From contig PMES01000029.1 in assembly GCA_003154775.1 (NCBI GenBank), positions 1 through 46,675 on the forward strand: 46,675 bases of DNA, written 5' to 3'. Of the stretch, positions 16,799-24,369 are shown in pieces. This DNA comes from Acidobacteriota bacterium. Lineage in GTDB: Bacteria > Acidobacteriota > Terriglobia > Acidiferrales > UBA7541. Position numbers and translations under genes: made by a program. The notes under the pieces were generated by a model that was not told the origin of the DNA, did not search any database, and worked only from the letters and a program-made list of their open reading frames with translations. Within the stretch, counting starts at the first letter, position 1. Every line of letters begins with the position of its first letter.

Positions 16799-16842
16799 CA
16801 CAAAAAAATGGGGCCCCCGCTTGGGACCAGGAGCCCCGAAGG
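16799..16842 (-). terminator. Rho-independent terminator
   Basis: On the minus strand GGGGCTCCTGG...GGGGGCCCC forms a strong GC-rich stem followed by a run of seven T (positions 16802-16808 as A on the plus strand). It ends the structured RNA just upstream on that strand. Confidence 0.75.
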
Positions 16843-16998
16843 CGCGTTTCAGATGCCGATGTCGTTTTCACACCGGCGCGTGGGGTCATCCATCCTAGCT
16901 TCCCTCTCAGAGGCAGGTGGGAACGATCCGCAAGAACCCGCAAGCAAGCCCCTTCCCCCTCGCTTGCAGTCCTTACGTCTCGTCTACCGAAACGCGCC
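16841..16998 (-). ncRNA. Structured non-coding RNA, possibly 6S RNA
   Basis: The two ends of this 158-base unit are perfectly complementary over 10 bp (GGCGCGTTTC at its 5' end, GAAACGCGCC at its 3' end). A Rho-independent terminator follows immediately on the same strand. The interior has GCAAGC/GCTTGC and CCTC/GAGG stems and a TTCCCACCT stretch; no open reading frame fits. Length, closing stem and own terminator suit 6S RNA (ssrS), which binds RNA polymerase in stationary phase, but the central bubble was not modelled and no 6S consensus was verified. It does not match SRP RNA, tmRNA or RNase P landmarks. Confidence 0.5.
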
Positions 16999-17097
16999 CA
17001 CGGCCAAAGTTAATGCACGAAGGGAACCAACCCGTTTGGGCCACCAAAAACACCTAAAACATTAAAAACAGATAATTTATAAATAGGAGGAATGGAC

Positions 17098-17166
17098 ATG
17101 AGTGAACCAAAACTGTCCAGGAGAGTCAAAACGGAACGGACACGATCGAGTCGCGACACCGCGTGA
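17098..17166 (+). CDS. Possible 22-residue basic micro-protein
   Basis: A strong GGAGG site (17086-17090) is placed seven bases before an ATG that opens a 22-codon frame, MSEPKLSRRVKTERTRSSRD plus two residues. The peptide is rich in Arg, Lys and Ser with no membrane segment. The upstream region is AT-rich (GATAATTTATAAAT), unlike its surroundings, and could be a promoter. A weak CCAG/CTGG hairpin followed by six T lies downstream near 17190-17216. No homologue is recognised; it may be a real small protein or a chance frame. Confidence 0.35.
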   Translation: MSEPKLSRRVKTERTRSSRDTA

Positions 17167-17270
17167 ACTGGCCTCAAGCTGTTCTAGTACGTCCAGAACC
17201 TGGGTAACAATTTTTTCGGGAAGCGGGGGCTATCGGTTTTTCAAGTGTTCCAGGCTGAAACTGTGCCTGC

Positions 17271-17594
17271 ATGAGTTCTTCCTCACTTCATCGCCTTCGC
17301 CGGCTCGCCACTTGGGTATTCTTAGAGCTCATCCTGGCGGCTGCGGTGATGGCCTTTTCCGTTTGGGCCGATACTTCCGGGCGCGTCAAGGAAACGAAAC
17401 CTGGCGGCTGCTATTGTGGCTGCGCGATGTCCAAGACATCGGCGGGCTGCTCGAAGATGTGCGAATTGCCGAAATATGCTTCGCGGTGGTGGGCGGTAAC
17501 TTGCGCGAAGCCCCAAGCGAATTCTCCGGCGGAGACCCCGGGCGCCGGACCGCGCCTGCCGAGACCCGCGCGCTCAGAGCGGGCTGCGAACTAG
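17271..17594 (+). CDS. Small exported Cys-rich protein, unknown function
   Basis: The 107-residue product has a signal peptide (Arg-rich start, hydrophobic residues about 13-32 ending SVWA). A compact Cys-rich segment follows with Cys at 47, 49, 51, 60, 64 and 78 (CYCGC, then AGCSKMC, then WWAVTC), and a Pro/Arg-rich tail completes it. The regular cysteine spacing is a hallmark of a folded, disulfide- or metal-bound mini-domain. I do not recognise a named family. It ends four bases before the convergent GT28 gene. No good ribosome site precedes the ATG, so the exact start is uncertain, but the signal peptide supports it. Confidence 0.65.
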   Translation: MSSSSLHRLRRLATWVFLELILAAAVMAFSVWADTSGRVKETKPGGCYCGCAMSKTSAGCSKMCELPKYASRWWAVTCAKPQANSPAETPGAGPRLPRPARSERAAN

Positions 17595-17598
17595 TTTT

Positions 17599-18768
17599 TC
17601 ACGGATTCTGGGTCAGCGCCACTGCCGGCTCGCCCAAGAGCTTGGCGAGAATCTCAGGAATCTCAAAGACCGCTTGATTGTTCAGGGCAGCGACGTTGCG
17701 GTGGAACTCCGCAAGCGTGGCAGGCTCCAGAAGCTGCTTCACGCCCGGCACGATTTCGTCAAAACTGGAAAGAACAATCCCCACGCGTTTTTCAATTACC
17801 CACTCGGTGTTGTAACGCTCCTGAGGCATAGTCCAGGAGTTGCATTCCAGAATGACGGGCAAACGGCGAACCATGGCTTCGGCAACACTGCCCGGTCCGG
17901 GCTTGCCAACCAGAAAATCCGCGGCGCGCATCAGGCGATGCACTTCCTTCGTGAAACCCAGAACATGCAGCGGCAGATGCCAGGAGCGCGAACGGAATCT
18001 TTCGGCGAGCTTGTCGTTGCGGCCGCAGATGACGATGAGCTGAACGGGAACGCGCGCGGCGTCCAGCCGCTCCACGATGTCATACATCACTTTGGAGCCG
18101 AAACCCCCGAAGAGAAGAATGCCCGTCGGCAGATTGGGTTGTAATCCAAGCTCACGGCGAAGAGCGACAGGGTCCGTGTTATCGGGGAGGTAGAAATCGG
18201 GGCGCAGGATCATCCCGGAAGTGGCGAAGATTTGGGATTTCTTCTTGCCCATCGTCCGCGCCTGCTCCACGGCGCGCTCCGAGCCGCAAATGACGTGTTG
18301 CTGCTCCAGCGGCTCGATCCAGAAACGCGGTGGAAAATCCGCCAAGTCCGTGATCAGCGTGACAAATGGCCGCTCGGGATACACGGAGGACCAGGCTTCT
18401 GCGATCTGTCGATTGAAGTGGGGAATGACCGAAACCAGCAGGTCGGCAGGGTGCTCGCGAAAGTACCTGGATAGCAGGCGCACCATCGGCCGGTGAAAGA
18501 GTCGGATGGTGGCCTGGAGAACACGCAAGAGCTGCGTGGCGCCCAGCGTCCAGCCGTTGCGCAGGAGGATGTTGTACTGCTCCTGGATGCGGATGCCGGT
18601 GAGCTTGCGGAGAACGTCCAACTGATCGGTGAGATCCTGGAACTGAATCAGTTCGATTTGCCAAGGGCGCTGCTGCTGCGCGGCAACGGTTTGCAGGGCG
18701 ACAGCAGCATTGCGATGGCCACCCCCGCCATCATGAAAGAAGACGTGGATTTTTTTCATTGGGGCCAT
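17599..18768 (-). CDS. GT28 glycosyltransferase, MGDG-synthase-like
   Basis: Starting at ATG 18768 (18759 is equally possible) the product has about 389 residues. It shows the N-terminal MGDG-synthase signature IHVFFHDGGGGHRNAA, the helical DQLDVLRKLTGIRIQEQYN region, and a C-terminal nucleotide-sugar site with LLFGGFGS and VGKPGPGSVAEAMVRRLPVI. The family transfers a sugar to diacylglycerol at the membrane surface; MurG and bacterial processive glucosyltransferases are relatives. The adjacent PAP2 phosphatase could supply diacylglycerol. The longer frame to 18846 lacks homology. Donor and product are not determined by sequence. Confidence 0.85.
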   Translation of the reverse strand: MAPMKKIHVFFHDGGGGHRNAAVALQTVAAQQQRPWQIELIQFQDLTDQLDVLRKLTGIRIQEQYNILLRNGWTLGATQLLRVLQATIRLFHRPMVRLLSRYFREHPADLLVSVIPHFNRQIAEAWSSVYPERPFVTLITDLADFPPRFWIEPLEQQHVICGSERAVEQARTMGKKKSQIFATSGMILRPDFYLPDNTDPVALRRELGLQPNLPTGILLFGGFGSKVMYDIVERLDAARVPVQLIVICGRNDKLAERFRSRSWHLPLHVLGFTKEVHRLMRAADFLVGKPGPGSVAEAMVRRLPVILECNSWTMPQERYNTEWVIEKRVGIVLSSFDEIVPGVKQLLEPATLAEFHRNVAALNNQAVFEIPEILAKLLGEPAVALTQNP

Positions 18769-18923
18769 TGTTGCACGGTCAGGGGAGGCCCGTACAAGAG
18801 CACTCACAATGCCATGTGGAAAACTCAAAAACCCGTTTGTGCTCAATGAGTTCCGTGCATTCTTTCACGGTCAATTCGCGCTGCCTTTATGCGCTGTTCA
18901 TATCCTGTCTCTACCCTTGAAAC

Positions 18924-19808
18924 ATGCGCTGCGACCTTCATGTGCATTCGACAGGATCGGGGATGTGCAACACCCCCGGCTTAAGCCGGCTTTGCAAGGA
19001 GTCCTACAACGACCCCGCCGAAGTCTATGCCCGTTGCAAGCGGCTGGGTATGAGCGTTGTCACCATCACAGACCATGACTCGATCGAAGCCGCGGAAGTG
19101 CTCCGCAAGCACCCGGATTTCTTCATCAGCGAGGAAGTGACCGTGCGCATGCCCACCGGGACGGACATGCACCTCGGCGCTTACGGGATCACGGGAAAAG
19201 ATCATGCGGAAATTCAGCGGCGACGCAGCGATTTTATAGCGCTGCTGATGTACCTGACAGAACGTAAAATTTTCTTCAGCGTGAATCATGTCTTTTCCGG
19301 GCTGACCGGGCGGCGCGAAGCGGAAGATTTCGCGTGGTTTGCGTCCTACGTGCCGGCGTTCGAGGTGAGGAACGGACAGATGTGGAGTGAAGCGAATCGC
19401 AGCGCGAAACGTCTGGCGGAGCGGCTTGGCAAGGCGGGCATTGCCGGGAGCGACTCGCATACGCTATCGGGAGTCGCACAGACCTTCACGGAGGTGCCGG
19501 GAGCGCGGACAGTGGATGAGTTCCTGACCGGGTTGCGCGCAGGGCATGGCGTGGTCTACGGCGAGAATGGCAACTATCTGAAGCTGACGGCGGACATTTT
19601 TCGGTTCGCCGGGAGCCTGTTGAAGGAGAAACCCTGGGCAGCAGTGATGTTGCCGCTGACGGTCTTCGTGCCTGCGATTACCGCCGGGCACTGGCTGAAC
19701 GAAATCCGTTTCTGCAAACGGTGGACGCATCGCCTCGAAGGAGAAGCAAGGCAGCCGAGAATGTTGTGGGAAGTGGATCACCGTATGGAGACCAACTGGG
19801 CAAGCTGA
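18924..19808 (+). CDS. PHP-domain phosphoesterase
   Basis: The 294-residue protein shows PHP metal-binding motifs DLHVHST (residues 4-10), VTITDHDSIEAA and GIAGSDSHT. This is the trinuclear-metal phosphoesterase fold related to histidinol phosphatase and the polymerase PHP domain. The C-terminal third has hydrophobic stretches (AAVMLPLTVFVPAITAG). Its substrate is not known. The gene is divergent from the GT28 gene and is followed nine bases later by a PAP2 phosphatase, likely in the same transcript, hinting at lipid or phosphodiester metabolism. No strong ribosome site precedes the ATG. Confidence 0.85.
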   Translation: MRCDLHVHSTGSGMCNTPGLSRLCKESYNDPAEVYARCKRLGMSVVTITDHDSIEAAEVLRKHPDFFISEEVTVRMPTGTDMHLGAYGITGKDHAEIQRRRSDFIALLMYLTERKIFFSVNHVFSGLTGRREAEDFAWFASYVPAFEVRNGQMWSEANRSAKRLAERLGKAGIAGSDSHTLSGVAQTFTEVPGARTVDEFLTGLRAGHGVVYGENGNYLKLTADIFRFAGSLLKEKPWAAVMLPLTVFVPAITAGHWLNEIRFCKRWTHRLEGEARQPRMLWEVDHRMETNWAS

Positions 19809-19817
19809 GGTGGCGCC

Positions 19818-20369
19818 ATGGCCATGGCCAAAGACGTCTGGGGCTATATCGAGAATCGCGATCATCGCGTGATGCGGCGGATGAACCGCTGGAAGGCGCC
19901 GCGGTGGTTCCGGTTTTGGATGTTAGCCGCAACGCGGATGGGGGATGGCTGGTTGTGGTTCAGCCTGGGAGCCATTCTGTTGCTCGTCGGCGGGCCACAC
20001 CGTTATGCCGCGGTGGGGGCGGCGGGCTGCGCAGCCATCGGAGGAGTGTTCGTTTTTAAGGCGCTGAAAAAGCTCAGCCGGCGCCGGCGCCCTTGCCAAC
20101 TCGTGCCGCACTGCTGGTCCAAGGTGTTGCCACCCGACCAGTTTTCGTTCCCGTCGGGCCACACCATGACGGCGTTTGCCATCGCATTGGTGGTGAGCTA
20201 CTTCTACCCCGCGCTGGAAGGGCCGCTGTATTTCCTCGCCATCAGCATCGGCTTTTCCCGCGTGGTTTTGGGGATGCACTTCCTGAGTGATGTCCTGGCC
20301 GGGGCGGTTCTTGGCTCAGCACTCGGCGTCGCGTCAATCGTCACTTTTGCTTCGTATGGACTCGTCTGA
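19818..20369 (+). CDS. PAP2-family phosphatase (membrane)
   Basis: The 183-residue membrane protein carries all three PAP2 motifs: KKLSRRRRP (KxxxxxxRP), FPSGHTM (PSGH) and SRVVLGMHFLSD (SRxxxxxHxxxD), within several hydrophobic segments. The family dephosphorylates phosphatidate, lysophosphatidate or undecaprenyl diphosphate at the membrane. GAGGTGG lies five bases before the ATG; a second ATG two codons on is possible. It follows the PHP gene and abuts the binding-protein gene with no spacer between stops. With the nearby MGDG-synthase-like gene it could produce diacylglycerol; C55-PP recycling is the main alternative. Confidence 0.92.
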   Translation: MAMAKDVWGYIENRDHRVMRRMNRWKAPRWFRFWMLAATRMGDGWLWFSLGAILLLVGGPHRYAAVGAAGCAAIGGVFVFKALKKLSRRRRPCQLVPHCWSKVLPPDQFSFPSGHTMTAFAIALVVSYFYPALEGPLYFLAISIGFSRVVLGMHFLSDVLAGAVLGSALGVASIVTFASYGLV

Positions 20370-21377
20370 CTACCCCAAGGGGCCTGGCTTGGGATGTTCC
20401 GAGAGGGCTTTGCGAAAAGCCGCCAAGTTGGTCTCGTCAATCACGGCTGTGCCGGTATCCACGAAGGTGGGCAATGGAGCTGCCGGGGCTGTGGCCCAGT
20501 CTTTGAATTCGTGCACCGCATTATGGTGCAAATCGTCCAGGAACCTTACTCCGTAGAAGGCCATGAGATAGGGCTTCTGCACCACGGTTGCCGTGATCCA
20601 CTTGCGCTCGATCCCGTCGAGCGTCTGCGGATCCTTGTCAAACGCCACAATTTTGATTTTCCCGGTCAGGTCCATGCGGTGCAGCTCATCCGCGGCACCC
20701 TCTCCTCCGGAGGCTTCCAGGCAAATGATGCCGTCGATTTTTTCCTTCTTTTGCAGTAGCGCGGCGATGCCGTCATAAGCCGCCCGCGGATCACCTTTGT
20801 CATCGATGGTCTGCACTATCTTGACACCAGCATACTTTTTCAGCGCTTCATTCACGCCGCGCACGCGTTCCTCGCTGTTCAGTTGCCCGCTTATCGTGAT
20901 AACGACCACGCGGCCCTGGCCGCCCAGCAACTCGGCCATGCGCTTTCCACTTTCTTGCCCCGCCCGGAAGTTGTCCGTGCCGATGAAGAGCACGCGATTC
21001 GACTCCGGCGCGTCCGCATCAATGCAGATGACGGGAATGCCTTGCAGGATGGCGTGGTCGATCGGCTCCTTGAACAGTTTCGGGTCGGTTACGGAAACCA
21101 GGATGCCCGAGGGATGCTGCGCCACCGCTTGTTGGAACGCGGCGAGTTCCTCGCTCGGAGAGAATGTCGCAGGCCCGACGATTTCCACCTTGACCCCCAT
21201 ACTTTTGCCGACATCCGTCAGCCCGGCCGCGGCTTCCTGCCAGTATGGCAAGTCGATGTTGGCGGCCACGAGAACGTATCGTTCGTCCGGTTGGTGGTAC
21301 GACGGCGGCTGACAGGCCCCGGCAAAGATCGCCAGCGCCGCAATACTCAATCCTGAAATGACTCGGTTGGCTTTCAT
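20370..21377 (-). CDS. Sugar-type ABC substrate-binding lipoprotein
   Basis: The 335-residue product has a lipoprotein signal (hydrophobic N-terminus then FAGACQ, lipobox cysteine at residue 22). A Peripla_BP_4 / LacI-type binding fold follows: YVLVAANIDLPYWQEAAAG, VSVTDPKLFKEPIDHAILQG and PVICIDADAP. Such proteins deliver sugars or autoinducer-like ligands to an ABC importer or a membrane sensor. No permease or ATPase gene is adjacent, so it is an orphan. An AAGGAG site precedes the ATG. Its stop directly abuts that of the convergent PAP2 gene. Confidence 0.9.
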   Translation of the reverse strand: MKANRVISGLSIAALAIFAGACQPPSYHQPDERYVLVAANIDLPYWQEAAAGLTDVGKSMGVKVEIVGPATFSPSEELAAFQQAVAQHPSGILVSVTDPKLFKEPIDHAILQGIPVICIDADAPESNRVLFIGTDNFRAGQESGKRMAELLGGQGRVVVITISGQLNSEERVRGVNEALKKYAGVKIVQTIDDKGDPRAAYDGIAALLQKKEKIDGIICLEASGGEGAADELHRMDLTGKIKIVAFDKDPQTLDGIERKWITATVVQKPYLMAFYGVRFLDDLHHNAVHEFKDWATAPAAPLPTFVDTGTAVIDETNLAAFRKALSEHPKPGPLG

Positions 21378-21719
21378 GTACGGTCTCCTTTTCCGCTGCT
21401 GCCCGCTGAGGCACTCCCCGTGGGATGAGACCAGAACGGTTTCGATAGCAGCCTAACACAAGCGCGTTGCGAGGGCGATGTGATGGCCGCCGCATACTAA
21501 GGGTCATTCTTCGTCACCTTCCTCCGGTGCTTCCCTGCATCGGTTCTCGAGCCAGCGCAAAGGTATTGCCTCCCCGGAGCGGGAATCGCAAGCTGCTGAG
21601 ATTGGCTGTTAGCTCAACGAAATGACCGGAAATCCGTGTAAGAAAAAAGAGGCAAAAGGACTTCAACCGACACAAAGGCCGCAAAACGAAATCGGATAGT
21701 TAAAGCAATATTTTAGAGA
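21378..21719. other. Spacer between ftsZ and the binding-lipoprotein gene
   Basis: This 342-base stretch is downstream of ftsZ and upstream of the lipoprotein gene, both on the minus strand. Beyond the AAGGAG ribosome site of the lipoprotein gene, no terminator with a T-tract, promoter pair or open reading frame could be supported. Confidence 0.4.
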
Positions 21720-22904
21720 TCAGGCTTTTTGCGCCTGCCGCCGCAAAAATGTCGGCACGTCCAGATCGTCCTTGGGCACTTCCTGCGCGGCCTCGCGCAC
21801 ATTCTGCGCTACCTGATGCACCACGTTCGGCGGCGTGACCGGCAACTCACCCTGCGCCGGCACATCGCGCCCCGCCTTCCACGTCCGCGGCAGGAACGAT
21901 GGTTTCTGCTGCAAGCCCTTCTTGGCCGTTTCCTTGAAGCCCGCCGCGATCACCGTGATCTTGACGGCGTCCTTCATCGCCTCGTCCATCACCGCGCCGA
22001 AAATGATGTTCGCGTTTTCGTGGGCGGCTTTCTGAATGACGCTGGAAGCTTCATGCACTTCGTGCAGGGTGAGCGAAGAGCTTCCGCAAATATTGATCAA
22101 AATACCTTGCGCGCCTTGAATGGAATTGTCTTCCAGCAAGGGGCTGGAGATGGCCCGATTCGCGGCGTCGATGGCGCGGTTTGTGCCCGTGGCGACAGCG
22201 GTGCCCATCACGGCGTAACCCTGCCCATGCATGATGGCTTTCACATCGGCAAAATCGCGATTGATAATGCCGGGGACGGTGATGATGTCCGAAATGCCCT
22301 GCACGGCCTGGCGCAGGATGTCGTCGGCGATGCGGAACGCGTCGAAGAAGCTGGTACCGGGCTCGACGGTCTCCATCAGGCGTTCGTTGGGAATCACAAT
22401 GACCGTATCCACGACCCCGATGAGTTCCTGCAGGGCCTGCTCCGCCTGGAGCATGCGGCGCTTGCCTTCAAACGCAAAGGGCTTGGTGACCACGGCAACG
22501 CTGAGGGCGCCGATCTCGCTGGCCAACGAAGCCACCACGGGAGCCGCACCGCTTCCCGTGCCTCCGCCAAGGCCGGAGGTGATGAAGATCATGTCCGCGC
22601 CTTCGAGGGCTTCAATGATCTTTTCCGTATCTTCGAGCGCTGCCTTCCGGCCAATCTCCGGGTTCGCGCCCGCGCCAAGCCCCTTGGTGAGTTTCGCGCC
22701 GAGTTGCAGTTTTACGGGGGCTTGAGAGAGTTTGAGGGCCTGCAGGTCGGTGTTCGCGGCGATGAACTCCACGCCTTCCACTTTGGCACGGATCATGCGG
22801 TTCACGGCATTGCAGCCGCCGCCGCCCACACCAATCACTTTCAGCTTGGCGGGCTGCAACTCCTCGCTGAAACTCATCCGGATGCCTGCGTCTTTCGCTG
22901 TCAT
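21720..22904 (-). CDS. ftsZ: Cell division protein FtsZ
   Basis: From the ATG at 22904, behind a GGGGGAG site, the product has 394 residues. It is the tubulin-like GTPase that forms the division ring. The G-loop GLGGGTGSG lies at residues 111-119, with [15 protein letters not shown] at the N-terminus, the T7-loop NRDFADVK, and a short Pro/Gln linker ending in the conserved C-terminal peptide ([11 protein letters not shown]) that binds FtsA. A longer upstream in-frame extension is not homologous. The gene is last in the dcw cluster, with a 233-base spacer to ftsA that may carry its own promoter. Confidence 0.98.
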   Translation of the reverse strand: MTAKDAGIRMSFSEELQPAKLKVIGVGGGGCNAVNRMIRAKVEGVEFIAANTDLQALKLSQAPVKLQLGAKLTKGLGAGANPEIGRKAALEDTEKIIEALEGADMIFITSGLGGGTGSGAAPVVASLASEIGALSVAVVTKPFAFEGKRRMLQAEQALQELIGVVDTVIVIPNERLMETVEPGTSFFDAFRIADDILRQAVQGISDIITVPGIINRDFADVKAIMHGQGYAVMGTAVATGTNRAIDAANRAISSPLLEDNSIQGAQGILINICGSSSLTLHEVHEASSVIQKAAHENANIIFGAVMDEAMKDAVKITVIAAGFKETAKKGLQQKPSFLPRTWKAGRDVPAQGELPVTPPNVVHQVAQNVREAAQEVPKDDLDVPTFLRRQAQKA

Positions 22905-22959
22905 GCTTCTCCCCCTGTCCGGCTGGTCCAAATCCTTTATAGAACTCGTATTTAGTCGA

Positions 22960-22989
22960 TTCCACAGGGAGTTTTTCCGGGCTGTGGAA
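22960..22989 (-). promoter_or_regulatory. Inverted repeat in the ftsA-ftsZ spacer
   Basis: An exact 8-bp inverted repeat (TTCCACAG at 22960-22967 with CTGTGGAA at 22982-22989, 14-base loop) lies 56 bases before the ftsZ ATG. A TATAAA hexamer between it and the gene (minus strand) could be a -10. This could be an operator or an mRNA hairpin that gives ftsZ independent control. Confidence 0.35.
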
Positions 22990-23137
22990 AACCCACCAAT
23001 CGAGTTTTCGCGCGCTCCCCTGGTGTTACTCTCCTGAGACCACTGCAATCCCACGCCAACGCTCGATGAGCCTGCGAACCGTTAAGAGAAACCACGTGGC
23101 GCTGGCGCTGGCGCAACGGCGCCTGTTTCCGCTCGGG

Positions 23138-24349
23138 TCAGGCTCCCACGAACATTGACTTCAACTTCGCCACGAAGTTGCCCGAACGCTGCTGCGCGTT
23201 GCGCCGCGCCTTCGCGGCATACAGCACAAGTCCGACGGCCGTGGCGTACTCGGGCTGGGCAACCTGTTCCGGCAAATCCTGGATACCTCGGGGCTCGGCG
23301 ATGCGCACGGGCAGATGGAACCCTTGCTCGGCGAATTCGGCGAATCCGTTCAGGCGCGCGCCGCCGCCCGCGAGGACAAGCCCAGCAGGGATCTGGGAGT
23401 CCAGACCAGCACGCCGCAAATCGTCCGCGATGAGCGCTAGAAGTTCCTGCGCGCGCGGTTCGATAATGTCCGTGAGCATGCGCGAAAAAATCGTACGTGG
23501 GGGGCGATCGCCGACGCTGGCGATTTCAATGGAGTTGTCCTGGCGCAGAAGATTGGCGGAGGCGCACCCGTGATGGCGCTTGATCTTCTCGGCTTCGGGG
23601 ATGGGCGTCCGCAAGCCAACCGCCAGGTCGTTGGTGAAATGATCGCCGCCAATGGCGACCGCACCGGTGTGACGAACGACTCCGCCACCGTAGACGATCA
23701 ACTCGGTGGTACCGCCCCCAATATCGAGCAGGCAGCAACCCAGTTCGCGTTCATCCTGGGTCAGGCAGGCTTCTGCGGCGGCCAATGGCTCGAGTACCGT
23801 ATCGTTGATGAGGATGCCGGCCTTGTTTGCGGCGGTCACCAGGTTTTGCGTCGCGGCAATGGAAGAAGTGACGATATGGACGTTCGCTTCCAGCCGTTGG
23901 CCGACCATGCCGACGGGATCGCGGATGCCATCTTGGGTATCCACGATAAACTCATGCGGAAGGACATGCAGCACTTCGCGGTCAGCGGGAAGAGAGATAT
24001 TGCGCGCGGCGTCGACGGCGCGGCGCACATCGTCGCGTTCAATGTCGCGGGAACGCGGCCCCAACGGGATTCCGCCGCGGCTGTTCACACCGCGAACGTG
24101 GCTGCCGGCAACGCCAATGGTGGCGGCTTCCACGGGAATGTTGGCGACGCTTTCGGCTTCTTCCACGGCGCGGCGAATGGAACTGACCGCGGAGTCCAGA
24201 TTGACGATGAGCCCTTTGCGCAGCCCTTTGGATTCCGCGGCGCCGAGCGCCAGAAAACGCACCTGCTCGTTCTCGACTTCCGCGAGCAACACGCAAGTCT
24301 TGGTGCTGCCGATATCCAGCCCGACGAGGTACTTGTCTTTCTTTGCCAA
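23138..24349 (-). CDS. ftsA: Cell division protein FtsA
   Basis: The product begins at TTG (24347-24349), six bases after AGGAG, giving 403 residues. It is the actin-like ATPase that tethers FtsZ to the membrane. Visible are the phosphate-1 loop VGLDIGSTKTC, the SHVRGVNS and connect regions, GCCLLDIGGGTTEL (phosphate 2) and LAGGGARLNGF (adenosine). The C-terminus ends with a short hydrophobic helix (LKSMFVGA) that may act as membrane anchor. No ATG gives a normal N-terminus; the longer frame to 24472 overlaps ftsQ. Confidence 0.95.
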   Translation of the reverse strand: MAKKDKYLVGLDIGSTKTCVLLAEVENEQVRFLALGAAESKGLRKGLIVNLDSAVSSIRRAVEEAESVANIPVEAATIGVAGSHVRGVNSRGGIPLGPRSRDIERDDVRRAVDAARNISLPADREVLHVLPHEFIVDTQDGIRDPVGMVGQRLEANVHIVTSSIAATQNLVTAANKAGILINDTVLEPLAAAEACLTQDERELGCCLLDIGGGTTELIVYGGGVVRHTGAVAIGGDHFTNDLAVGLRTPIPEAEKIKRHHGCASANLLRQDNSIEIASVGDRPPRTIFSRMLTDIIEPRAQELLALIADDLRRAGLDSQIPAGLVLAGGGARLNGFAEFAEQGFHLPVRIAEPRGIQDLPEQVAQPEYATAVGLVLYAAKARRNAQQRSGNFVAKLKSMFVGA

Positions 24350-24369
24350 AATGCTCTCCTGAACGCGGC

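Noticed and set aside
17102-17677. 191-residue plus-strand frame across the Cys-rich gene
   Set aside because: It overlaps the better supported signal-peptide frame and runs into the convergent GT28 gene; no homology seen.
21729-22955. 408-residue plus-strand frame opposite ftsZ
   Set aside because: Antisense shadow of ftsZ; composition is typical of a mirrored frame.
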